Shown: positions 43,080 through 50,599 of the stretch, one piece after another
Layout: each line of letters begins with the position of its first letter
Position numbering within the stretch: the stretch's first letter is position 1
Assembly (NCBI GenBank): GCA_017985935.1
Contig: JAGNWT010000017.1
Span: 1-52,428 of the forward strand
From: Anaerolineales bacterium
GTDB taxonomy: Bacteria > Chloroflexota > Anaerolineae > Anaerolineales > Villigracilaceae
Reading direction: 5' to 3'
DNA length: 52,428 nt
Translations under genes and position numbers: made by a program
The notes under the pieces: generated by a model
Database searches by the model: none
The model's input: only the letters and a program-made list of their open reading frames with translations
What the model was told of the DNA's origin: nothing

Positions 43080-43718
43080 CTATGACCAAGCTGATTGTAT
43101 TTCCTTTATCACGCTTCTCCAGGGCAGCAGATTATCTTGAAGCGATTTGTACCAGAGATAATATTTGCGCTCGATTTCGGTCATCGGTGCGTATTTTTCA
43201 TAAAGCGCCTGCCGGCCTACTTCCCATTTCACTTCTTTGTTCTCATCGTCAATTGCCTGCAGCCTGCTCTTCACTTCCCGAAAAAAATCCTTGGTAATTT
43301 GACCATCCGGGTATGGCGGCATGGGGTTTTCAACCAGATTTAATTTGTTGACCGACTTGTAAACCCTTTCTTTGGGGAGTATTCCCTTTTGGTCGAAAAA
43401 CTTTTCGGCCAAGGAATAGCCTTGTTTATCCAATGCGATCCAAAACAGGCTCGCGGATATTGAATCGTCAGTGAGATTATTTTTTATTCTCTTAGCAGAA
43501 TATTTGGCATGGCTTATATCGGGTCGGTTAACAAAGTGACCCCTCATTGAAAATAGATCCAAACAGGAATAGATCTCATCCCGGAGTCCCTTGTTCGGGC
43601 TAATTAGATCGAGCGACATCCAGCCGACATACAAGAATGCAGAAGCGCCTACAACCAGGACATCAGAGTCTTTCTGTCCGCTGATCACTGCGACTGTAAA
43701 GGAGAAAGGTCCGCTCAT
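43080..43718 (-). CDS. Uncharacterised protein
   Basis: A 212-residue protein of no recognised family. The N-terminus is mildly hydrophobic (VLVVGASAFLYVGWMSL). The rest is helical and charged, with a Lys/Glu-rich C-terminal half (EVKSRLQAIDDENKEVKWEV) and several tryptophan and tyrosine residues near the end. The reading frame is long and uninterrupted in a region whose other frames are broken, and the strand agrees with its neighbours, so it is probably real. Confidence 0.55.
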   Translation of the reverse strand: MSGPFSFTVAVISGQKDSDVLVVGASAFLYVGWMSLDLISPNKGLRDEIYSCLDLFSMRGHFVNRPDISHAKYSAKRIKNNLTDDSISASLFWIALDKQGYSLAEKFFDQKGILPKERVYKSVNKLNLVENPMPPYPDGQITKDFFREVKSRLQAIDDENKEVKWEVGRQALYEKYAPMTEIERKYYLWYKSLQDNLLPWRSVIKEIQSAWS

Positions 43719-43764
43719 TGTTTCTTCTCAAGAAGGATATGTGATTCGCGAGGTGTTCCGTGCG

Positions 43765-44343
43765 CTAGCGGAGAACACGCTCGTAATTAACGACAATGAC
43801 TCCGTTTGAGCTGACGATGTTTTCCGTCACTTTGAACGCCGCTGGGATCGTTCCTTCTGCGAACAACCGTTTTCCATTTCCCAACGTTATTGGATAGATC
43901 ATCAGCCAGAAGGTATCAACCAGATCGTGTTTGATGAGTGTTTGAATGAGATTGCCGCTTCCCCAAACGTGCAGATCCGGTCCTTCCTGTTGTTTTATTT
44001 TGGAGATTTTCTCAGCGATATCTCCGTTCAAGATCACAGACGGCTGCCATTCAGCTGAAGCCAGGCTGTTCGATGCGACGTACTTTGTTGCCTTGTTGAC
44101 GTTCGGCCAGCCGTCCCCATTGAGTGGCCAGTATGGCGCCCAAATGTCATAGGTTTTTCGGCCTATCAACAGGTCGAACGATTGGTTCATCTGCTTTCTC
44201 AGCGCCGTTCCAAGGATCGCATCAGAATAAGGCGAGATCCACCCGCCTTGTGTGAAGCCGCCGCTGGTATCTTCTTCCGGACCGCCCGGGGCCTGGATAA
44301 CCCCATCAAGGGAGATATGTTCAAGCACAATAATTTTTCTCAT
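43765..44343 (-). CDS. Dihydrofolate reductase-like / RibD C-terminal family reductase
   Basis: A 192-residue protein of the DHFR/RibD-C superfamily, which binds NADPH. Family marks: [19 protein letters not shown] at the start, [16 protein letters not shown], then [13 protein letters not shown] and [16 protein letters not shown]. Members near antibiotic or stress loci are often of unknown substrate. It lies in the accessory run, preceded by a 13-base inverted repeat at 44382-44416. Confidence 0.88.
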   Translation of the reverse strand: MRKIIVLEHISLDGVIQAPGGPEEDTSGGFTQGGWISPYSDAILGTALRKQMNQSFDLLIGRKTYDIWAPYWPLNGDGWPNVNKATKYVASNSLASAEWQPSVILNGDIAEKISKIKQQEGPDLHVWGSGNLIQTLIKHDLVDTFWLMIYPITLGNGKRLFAEGTIPAAFKVTENIVSSNGVIVVNYERVLR

Positions 44344-44381
44344 GACCTAATTTCTCCAATATTTGAATTACCATCTGGTTG

Positions 44382-44416
44382 AAATTTTCAAAGTAGATAA
44401 ACAACTTTGAAAATTT
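44382..44416. repeat. 13-base perfect inverted repeat upstream of the reductase gene
   Basis: AAATTTTCAAAGT and ACTTTGAAAATTT with a 9-base centre, 39 bases before the reductase start. A second, imperfect inverted repeat (ATCTCAG 44423-44429 / CTGAGAT 44483-44489, with inner CACG/CGTG and AAACCA/TGGTTT pairs) follows directly. Either could be a weak terminator of the glycosyltransferase gene or an operator. Confidence 0.6.
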
Positions 44417-44491
44417 TGTGTTATCTCAGCGCTCACGATAAAACCAGTCAACGTTAATTATGGTTTCGCCTTTGTCGGCGTGCTGAGATTT

Positions 44492-45718
44492 CTACCCGAA
44501 TTTTTGCTTTAAGAATTCGGCGGAATTTTTTGTTCCATTCCAAGATAGGAAAAGTTTTTGAATATCTTTTGCTTTTTGACTTGCTAAAGGATCGTTCAGC
44601 AGCTGTTCGATGGCGTCAAGTAAAGTTTTGCGTGATAACCTGCGTTTTCGAATACGAATAGCGCTTCCCTGCCGGACAATCGCATCTATGTTGCTTTCTT
44701 GCTCAGGCTGTAAACCGATGCCTACAAATGGTGTGCCGGCGGCGCAAGCAGTTTGCACCGTGCCTTGCCCTCCATGAATTACCGCGATATCTGCAAGCGG
44801 GTTGACTTTGGGTGCGGGAAGCCAATCGTAAACCAAAACATTTTTAGGGACAGAAATATTTTGGTTTTGAATGTGAGCTTTGATCGGTGCGATTACGGTA
44901 TAAGGTGTGTTTTCAAAACTTTCCACCACGGTCTTAAGAATATCTCGATTGGCAGAACTACCCATTGCGCAATAGATGACCGGCTGTTCGTGCGATAAAT
45001 TCATCAGTTCAGAAGGAACGTCACCTTCGAGGTGGGCGAAAATTGGTCCAACATACTGCCAATTCGGCGGCAGGTCCATGACGCCTGCCAACTCTGGCAT
45101 ATCGGTCACTAAATTGAAGTCGCCTTCGTAAATATCGATCAATCTCTTGATGGGAGGCACCCCATAGTGTTTGGCAACCCGCTGGAAAGGCTTTATCCAA
45201 AGCTTTGTATTTTTTAGCCACTCGTTTGTGATGCGGTCAAAAAACTTTTGTGGGAATATCCGCAAGAACGGGTAGTCAAATTCATCGGGAAAGGTGGATA
45301 GACGGGCGTCCAGAAATGGGCGGGTGAGTGGGAAGGGTAAAACATAAACCAATGGGATTTGAGCTGCTCTGGCAGAGATCGTAACGCTTAAAGTGAAGCC
45401 AATAACAATAGCAACGGGGTTCAATTCGCGATACAGGGCAATTTCGCTTTCTACCCGTTCGCGCAATTCCGACTCGGTAAATGGATCGTCGAAACTTTCC
45501 ATGCGGTCTACTTTCCAAAGATGTTCGATTTTTTCTTTGGTGAGCCACGGGGTCATGCGGCGAAATTCAAAACCTGCTTGTTCGATGAGGTGAGAAAAGG
45601 CGTCGCTGTACCCAAAGAAAACGCAGTGAAATTTATCCCGCGACTCTTTTGCAATTTCGAGCATGCGCGTTGTCTCGGCGATGTTTAACGTTTCAGGTGC
45701 AAATACCAAAGTTTTCAA
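44492..45718 (-). CDS. MGT-family UDP-glycosyltransferase (macrolide glycosyltransferase-like)
   Basis: A 408-residue GT-B fold enzyme. The C-terminal donor-binding signature is clear: HGGQGTVQTACAAGTPFVGI with LQPEQESNIDAIV, as in GT1/MGT enzymes that put a sugar on small lipophilic molecules or macrolides. The start is a TTG at 45718 (KTLVFAPETLN follows) with AGGAG eight bases upstream; no ATG is suitably placed. Donor and acceptor are not predictable. Inactivation of natural products or modification of lipids or pigments are both possible. Confidence 0.9.
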   Translation of the reverse strand: MKTLVFAPETLNIAETTRMLEIAKESRDKFHCVFFGYSDAFSHLIEQAGFEFRRMTPWLTKEKIEHLWKVDRMESFDDPFTESELRERVESEIALYRELNPVAIVIGFTLSVTISARAAQIPLVYVLPFPLTRPFLDARLSTFPDEFDYPFLRIFPQKFFDRITNEWLKNTKLWIKPFQRVAKHYGVPPIKRLIDIYEGDFNLVTDMPELAGVMDLPPNWQYVGPIFAHLEGDVPSELMNLSHEQPVIYCAMGSSANRDILKTVVESFENTPYTVIAPIKAHIQNQNISVPKNVLVYDWLPAPKVNPLADIAVIHGGQGTVQTACAAGTPFVGIGLQPEQESNIDAIVRQGSAIRIRKRRLSRKTLLDAIEQLLNDPLASQKAKDIQKLFLSWNGTKNSAEFLKQKFG

Positions 45719-45876
45719 GATGTATTCTCCTTTCTGCGACAGAAATTTTATTTTGTTACTGGGTGCCGGAGCGGAGACAGAAAAACCGTTCAGCTGGGAA
45801 AATGCCAAAACGTGGAAAAATATCTGACTTTAAATAAATATGTGATCGCCGCGAAGCGGCAGTCCTAAATCCCCAT

Positions 45877-46722
45877 TTACCGTTCCCCGCTTTCTCCTAA
45901 AAACATCCGCACTTCCGGTAAAACTACTTCACTATGTTGTTCTGGGAACCAGTGATTGAACTTGGGGTAAAGCACCAAACGGCAATCAGTCCGAGACTGA
46001 ATCAGCTGCTCAAAGGCTGCAGTCGATGCGATGCGATCAAGGGGTGTCCGCATGTAGAGGACCGGGAAGGAGAAATCCAGATACTCGCGTTGGTAAAAGA
46101 GTCCGAGAAGGGCTTGTGGGAGAATCGTGAGCAGCAGGCTGGGGCGATCCCAATAATGGTAGGTATCCTTCCAGAGTTCGGCGGCGGTCTCCGAACGATA
46201 ACCAGCGGCGTTTATGATCGACTGCGCGACCGCTTTCCGCAAAAAGGGGAGATAAAAGGGAGAGCCGAACCACAAGCCATAGAGCCAGGTAAAAGCGTTC
46301 AGACCGTGTTCGAGAACATCGTATCGAAAGGATGACCCGACCGATAGGGCGACCATCTTTTCGATCGGAGGATTTTTTTGCCCGCGTGCCCAGCGCCAGG
46401 TGTGAGTTGCGCCCCAATCGTGCGAGATAAAAATCAACTTGCCGGTTGGGCTTTGTCGGGCGAGGTCATCCATCGTTCGGTCAAATTCGCGAGACATGAC
46501 TCCCCTGGCAAGTTCCACCAGCGGCGGGAAGTTGGGATTATCATGCCGGTTTGGAAATGCGTAGCAATATATACTGCGTTTTGCCAGCCAAGGCTGACCA
46601 CGTTCGGCTTCAGCGTAATAGTCTGCGAACATGGCAGGCGAATCGGGGAAGCCATGCACAAAAACGACCGGGCTTTTATCGGTCCCGTTCGCTTGATGAA
46701 CACAGGTCAATTTTGCGTACAT
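45877..46722 (-). CDS. Alpha/beta hydrolase, Asp-nucleophile type
   Basis: A 281-residue alpha/beta hydrolase. The oxyanion-hole motif is VHGFPDSP (residues 22-29). The nucleophile elbow SHDWGA puts aspartate (D102) in place of serine, which points to epoxide hydrolase or haloalkane dehalogenase-like chemistry. The catalytic histidine is likely in FNHWFPE near the C-terminus. GAGG lies seven bases before the ATG. The true substrate is unknown. Confidence 0.85.
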   Translation of the reverse strand: MYAKLTCVHQANGTDKSPVVFVHGFPDSPAMFADYYAEAERGQPWLAKRSIYCYAFPNRHDNPNFPPLVELARGVMSREFDRTMDDLARQSPTGKLIFISHDWGATHTWRWARGQKNPPIEKMVALSVGSSFRYDVLEHGLNAFTWLYGLWFGSPFYLPFLRKAVAQSIINAAGYRSETAAELWKDTYHYWDRPSLLLTILPQALLGLFYQREYLDFSFPVLYMRTPLDRIASTAAFEQLIQSRTDCRLVLYPKFNHWFPEQHSEVVLPEVRMFLGESGER

Positions 46723-46777
46723 GGGAGCACCTCAAGAAAAACAATAATTTCACTTACTTTATTTGTAGGACGGCCGT

Positions 46778-47605
46778 TCAAGATCTTTGGCCCGTCCCTC
46801 GATTGTTCATGAACAGGATCAGTAGAATGATGCTCACGAGCATCAAGCCCAGACCGCCAACAAATAACCAACTGCCTCCATATGCCCAATCGTAATCCTG
46901 CGAAGATAGAATTGATGCGATTAGAATGAGCAGGATTGAGAATCCTTGTGATTGGAGAATGAGGATTGCAGCATCCCATCGCTTATCGAGGGCTATTCCA
47001 AGCCCAACAAGCCCGGGAAGAGCGAACATTGCACCCATAACCCGCGCGGTCAACGGTGTTAATGTCCAAGGCCATAAACTTATTAACATGCCAGGCTGCA
47101 AAAACAGAAATAAACTAATGACCAGGGTAATTGAACCAAATGCTCCCATGATCAGTCGCCACGTATATGGGATTATGGTATCTTGTTCGACAGAATTTCC
47201 TGCATCTTGTTTTCGATTGCGAAGCCACACAAAAGAGACAATGAAGGGGGTGGTGAAGTACAAACCGGCCCATGCAAAGAAAGAAACATGACTGTGGTTA
47301 AATTTATCCCAATGCAAGATGGTGGCTATTCCCAACAGTGATGCGAAGGCTATGACCGGTAAGAATCCCACCTTAACTTTGTGCCATTGCCTGCTGCGCA
47401 AAACCCCCGTAAAGAAATATATACCGCCCGCGTAGGCGGAGCCTAACATCATGGCGGACATTGATGGCTGGATTTTCCAAGCGAATAGCATCCCTGTTTG
47501 ATCAGGGAATATGAATAAAATAATAAATGCAACTACGAGAAAAGGGATAACCAATCCTGCAACCCAGCGTGTTTCCGATAAAATTCGATTGTCTCGTTGA
47601 TTCAT
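46778..47605 (-). CDS. Polytopic membrane protein, unknown
   Basis: A 275-residue integral membrane protein with about eight hydrophobic helices and short loops. The start MNQRDNRILSETRW at 47605 has AAGGA upstream; the longer frame to 47650 does not. No transport or enzyme motif is recognised. Part of the accessory run. Confidence 0.7.
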   Translation of the reverse strand: MNQRDNRILSETRWVAGLVIPFLVVAFIILFIFPDQTGMLFAWKIQPSMSAMMLGSAYAGGIYFFTGVLRSRQWHKVKVGFLPVIAFASLLGIATILHWDKFNHSHVSFFAWAGLYFTTPFIVSFVWLRNRKQDAGNSVEQDTIIPYTWRLIMGAFGSITLVISLFLFLQPGMLISLWPWTLTPLTARVMGAMFALPGLVGLGIALDKRWDAAILILQSQGFSILLILIASILSSQDYDWAYGGSWLFVGGLGLMLVSIILLILFMNNRGTGQRS

Positions 47606-47692
47606 CTTTATAATTTCCTTCTTGTTAATGTTATGTGTTAAGTTGCCCAACGGACATTTGTTCGGTGCTGCGGTTTTGCAGGTACGTGAAAT

Positions 47693-48214
47693 TTATGGAG
47701 CTTGAAGTAATTTGTACATGAAAACGGTGGTATGCAATGCGCCGTCTGTGCTGCGTGCGTATTCTGGAATTATACCTGCACGAATATAGCCGGTCTTTAG
47801 ATAGAGTCGTTCAGAAGGATCTCCTTCTCTGGTATCAAGCACCAATGTCGTTCGCCCGGCTTTTTGAGCTTCTTGTTCTATAGCTTGTAGAAGTGCTTGT
47901 CCGATCCCCTGATTGCGCCAGGATGAATGGACCATTAATTTGATCACTTCTGCGCGATGACTTCCATTGGGGCGACTTGCTAGATCTAGTTGAATCGAAC
48001 CAACTATTCTTTCTTCTGCTTTTGCGGCAAGCATTATTCGATAAGAGGTTTGTAATGCGCTTGTCACTTCGCGCCAATAATTAACGGCATCTTCATGACT
48101 GATCGGAAGAAGAAAACCGATAGATGCCCCGTTCAAAACCGAATCTTGTAACAAATTCACCAATTCATCAAGATGTAGATTTATATCCCCAGAAGGTAAT
48201 CGTTGAATGTTCAT
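47693..48214 (-). CDS. GNAT-family N-acetyltransferase
   Basis: A 173-residue acetyltransferase with the classical loop WRNQGIGQALLQAIEQEA (Q-x-x-G-x-G/A), preceded by VIKLMVHSS and followed by TLVLDTREGDPSERLYLKTGY. It resembles amino-group acetyltransferases of small molecules; the substrate is not predictable. An exact palindrome stands 17 bases upstream of its start (48231-48251). Confidence 0.88.
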   Translation of the reverse strand: MNIQRLPSGDINLHLDELVNLLQDSVLNGASIGFLLPISHEDAVNYWREVTSALQTSYRIMLAAKAEERIVGSIQLDLASRPNGSHRAEVIKLMVHSSWRNQGIGQALLQAIEQEAQKAGRTTLVLDTREGDPSERLYLKTGYIRAGIIPEYARSTDGALHTTVFMYKLLQAP

Positions 48215-48230
48215 GAATTTAATCCTATGG

Positions 48231-48251
48231 GAACTTTTATTGTAAAAGTTC
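48231..48251. promoter_or_regulatory. Exact palindrome upstream of the acetyltransferase gene
   Basis: GAACTTTTA-TTG-TAAAAGTTC, nine-base perfect arms. In the promoter/leader region of the gene starting at 48214, so an operator or a leader hairpin. No T-run follows on the minus strand, which speaks against a terminator. Confidence 0.55.
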
Positions 48252-48294
48252 GCAGGTAAAACGATTAGGCAAGACGCAGATCACTCAATTTTTG

Positions 48295-48723
48295 TTAATA
48301 GTCAGTGCAGGTACGGATTTGTGTGCCACAAAGTGATGGGGCTACAATAACCAAGATCGTGATCATAAGTAATTGCAGGACTGAAATCGCTATGACGCTT
48401 CGTTTTAGCCATTTATTTAGTACCGGGTTTGTATCTGCGCCTGATTCAGTTCGGCTGAGTAAACGAAGAGAGACGATCAATGTGGTTCCTGCCGCAAATG
48501 GAGTTAACCCGCACGCAATAAATCCTGCAGGGAGAAAGCCGTCCAACTCAAAAATCATTATGGCGAAAGCTGCTAGATTTGAGATTATCGCTAACAAAGC
48601 AACAATAGGTACGCGTCGCTGCCAATTTTCGGCTGCTGTCATTTTGAAAACAAAAAAAGTGGGTAGTGGTCCAGATAGAAGCGGAGGCAGGAATACTTTG
48701 GTTAGAAAAAATAACATTTGCAT
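48295..48723 (-). CDS. Small membrane protein, unknown
   Basis: A 142-residue membrane protein (start MQMLFFLTKVFLPPLL at 48723 with GAGG eight bases upstream) containing four hydrophobic helices and a short polar C-terminus with two cysteines (SLCGTQIRTCTDY). No family recognised. Confidence 0.65.
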   Translation of the reverse strand: MQMLFFLTKVFLPPLLSGPLPTFFVFKMTAAENWQRRVPIVALLAIISNLAAFAIMIFELDGFLPAGFIACGLTPFAAGTTLIVSLRLLSRTESGADTNPVLNKWLKRSVIAISVLQLLMITILVIVAPSLCGTQIRTCTDY

Positions 48724-48873
48724 GGAAGTGACCTCATTAATTATTTTTTGATTATTAATAAAACAAGAATCATGCCCGGAGGTTATTCCGGGCAATCGCG
48801 TTAATGGATGCGTATTGGATACTTCACTTACATATAAGCTGTCGCTCGTTACTTTTTTAACTCGCTGAAAACA

Positions 48874-49494
48874 TTATTTTCCATGACCCGGTCGCCATGG
48901 TTTGTGTTCGTGCGTGAGCCATACCAGCTCTGGGTTGAGTGTGAGCACCCGCAGCTGACCTTCGGTGTGCGGCTCATCGAGCTCACCGAACCAAACAGCA
49001 ACATCACCGCCGATGATGATCGGACGTTCGTCGGTCTCTATAACGACCATCTGCATCCCACGTGTGTGCCCCGGCGCCGGAACGAGCCGAAGCCCGGAAA
49101 GCAGTTCAAACTCGCCGTCGACCGGAAGGTACTGCACGCCAGGTGCATCGACCCATTCACGAATTGTGTAGTCGTCCATGTTGCGCGCATCATCGAGCTC
49201 CTGACGTTGAACGTAGATCGGCTTACCAGCGAAAAGGTGGTTGCCACCACAGTGGTCGAAGTGCAAGTGCGTGTTGACGACGATATCAATAGTAGCGAGG
49301 TCTAAGTCCTGTTTGTTTAGAGGATGGAGGCGGGGATCAAGATCGGCTGCGGCCGGGTGTAACTCTGTCATGCCGGTGTCTACCAACACCCGCGCATCAG
49401 GATGGTCGATGATGTGTACGTAGACCGGCATCCGCTCGCCCTCGGCGAGCAGGTCGGCAACACGGATTGGCGTAACAGTGATTTTCTTTTTCAT
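48874..49494 (-). CDS. Metallo-beta-lactamase-fold hydrolase, AHL lactonase-like
   Basis: A 206-residue MBL-fold enzyme. The metal site HLHFDH (H76, H78, D80, H81) is complete, followed by APGHTRG (third histidine), GGDVA (bridging aspartate) and a final THEH. Sequence character and the short N-terminal cap recall AiiA/AttM-type N-acyl homoserine lactonases, which open the lactone ring of quorum-sensing signals, but related lactonases exist. It is somewhat shorter than typical AHL lactonases (about 250). By eye its G+C is clearly higher than that of both neighbours, which suggests a separate origin. AGGAG precedes the ATG. Confidence 0.82.
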   Translation of the reverse strand: MKKKITVTPIRVADLLAEGERMPVYVHIIDHPDARVLVDTGMTELHPAAADLDPRLHPLNKQDLDLATIDIVVNTHLHFDHCGGNHLFAGKPIYVQRQELDDARNMDDYTIREWVDAPGVQYLPVDGEFELLSGLRLVPAPGHTRGMQMVVIETDERPIIIGGDVAVWFGELDEPHTEGQLRVLTLNPELVWLTHEHKPWRPGHGK

Positions 49495-49633
49495 GGCATG
49501 ACTCCTAAAAATGAAATGTGTAACAATATGTGTAGTCCGCCCGCGTGCTATTAGCAGAGGTGTGCACTCATGGCTGATGACTGATTTCTGGCTGCGCGGT
49601 GAAAAATTCCAGCGTTCTTTCCTGCATATTATG

Positions 49634-50134
49634 TTAGGCGGCGTTTTTCGCTAAAAACCTTTCAATGTCTTGAACAAATTTCAAAGTTCTTTGCTCAATT
49701 TGTTTTGTCAAACTTTCTAAATCACTAAAATCCGGATTGTCTACCAAAGTATGTTCTACAATGGAATCAACACCTTTTGCCGGCTCTACAATTTTGTACT
49801 TATTCCATTTATTCTTACTGATAATTTTCCAGTATTTTTCAAGGACCTGCTTATTTCTTCCAGATAACCAGATCTCAAACCTAAACTTGTCGTAAAGAAA
49901 AACTATGGCAATCTTCAGGTCTCTATCCTTCAACGACTTGGGGAAGATTGAAAAATAGGTCATATCCATATATCCAGTATATAGACTGCCTGGCGTGGGA
50001 TTATCTGGATATTTGTTTGCGAAGTGATTCTTCAAACTCATCATATATCCCATTAATCCCAGATAGGCTTTTTGAATTACACCTTTTTTCAATTGGCTTT
50101 TAAATTCGATCATATTTTCTTGCAATGATTTCAT
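49634..50134 (-). CDS. DUF7000-like conserved protein
   Basis: A 166-residue cytosolic protein. The pattern KAYLGLMGYMMSLKNHF, then YTGYMDMTYFSIFP, KIAIVFLYDKFRFEIWLSGRN and DSIVEHTLVDNPDFSDL is one I recall from a small conserved family listed as DUF7000, found in scattered bacteria and with no known function. The start at 50134 has GGAG six bases upstream; the frame runs open to 50185 but overlaps the preceding gene. The composition is AT-rich. The stop codon lies inside GTTAGGC on the plus strand. Confidence 0.7.
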   Translation of the reverse strand: MKSLQENMIEFKSQLKKGVIQKAYLGLMGYMMSLKNHFANKYPDNPTPGSLYTGYMDMTYFSIFPKSLKDRDLKIAIVFLYDKFRFEIWLSGRNKQVLEKYWKIISKNKWNKYKIVEPAKGVDSIVEHTLVDNPDFSDLESLTKQIEQRTLKFVQDIERFLAKNAA

Positions 50135-50181
50135 ATTGATCTCCAATACTTCTCTCCCAGTGCGGGAAGGGAAAAGAAGCT

Positions 50182-50499
50182 TCATTCGGTTTTAGAGATT
50201 TCACGAAGATATAAATACAACGGCAATCCGAGAGAGACTCCAACAGTTATTGTGCCAATTATGATCAGCCACCAATATTGAACTTTTCTTTTATGGGAGT
50301 CGGTATATATCATCACAAAGAGAGCGGCCGCCGAAAGAAGCACATCCAGCCAGCCAAAAGAGGCAACCGCGGAAGATGATATTTGATTTACAAGCAAGGG
50401 TAAATTTAATCCATTCGTAATCAACCAAGGTGAAAATGATGCGTAAGGAATAATTGTTCCTAGAAAACAAAGAAGAAGATATACATTTTTAATTTTCAT
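50182..50499 (-). CDS. DUF2834-like small membrane protein
   Basis: A 105-residue membrane protein with three hydrophobic helices. The pattern fits DUF2834: YLLLCFLGTIIPYASFSPWL at the start, SSAVASFGWLDVLLSAAALFV in the middle and GVSLGLPLYLYLREI at the end. No function is known for the family. First gene of the accessory run after the GH127-like gene. Confidence 0.75.
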   Translation of the reverse strand: MKIKNVYLLLCFLGTIIPYASFSPWLITNGLNLPLLVNQISSSAVASFGWLDVLLSAAALFVMIYTDSHKRKVQYWWLIIIGTITVGVSLGLPLYLYLREISKTE

Positions 50500-50599
50500 T
50501 GACTAGTCTCTTGAGAAAAATTTGGGTTTTTCAACGGACGGTCTTTGTGAAACGAATGCACCTGATGCCTTGGTGGATTTCTTAGACTGAGCCATAAAC

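Noticed and set aside
45851..45870. GCCGC-TTCG-CGGC hairpin after the alpha/beta hydrolase gene as an attC core
   Set aside because: The stable UUCG-type hairpin is present, but no RYYYAAC/GTTRRRY boxes flank it; it may be a weak terminator without a T-run.
41284..50499. A full integron cassette array
   Set aside because: Only one junction (49512-49639) looks attC-like. Other junctions, for example 42941-43079 and 50134-50182, are too short or lack paired RYYYAAC/GTTRRRY boxes, and no integron integrase is in the window.
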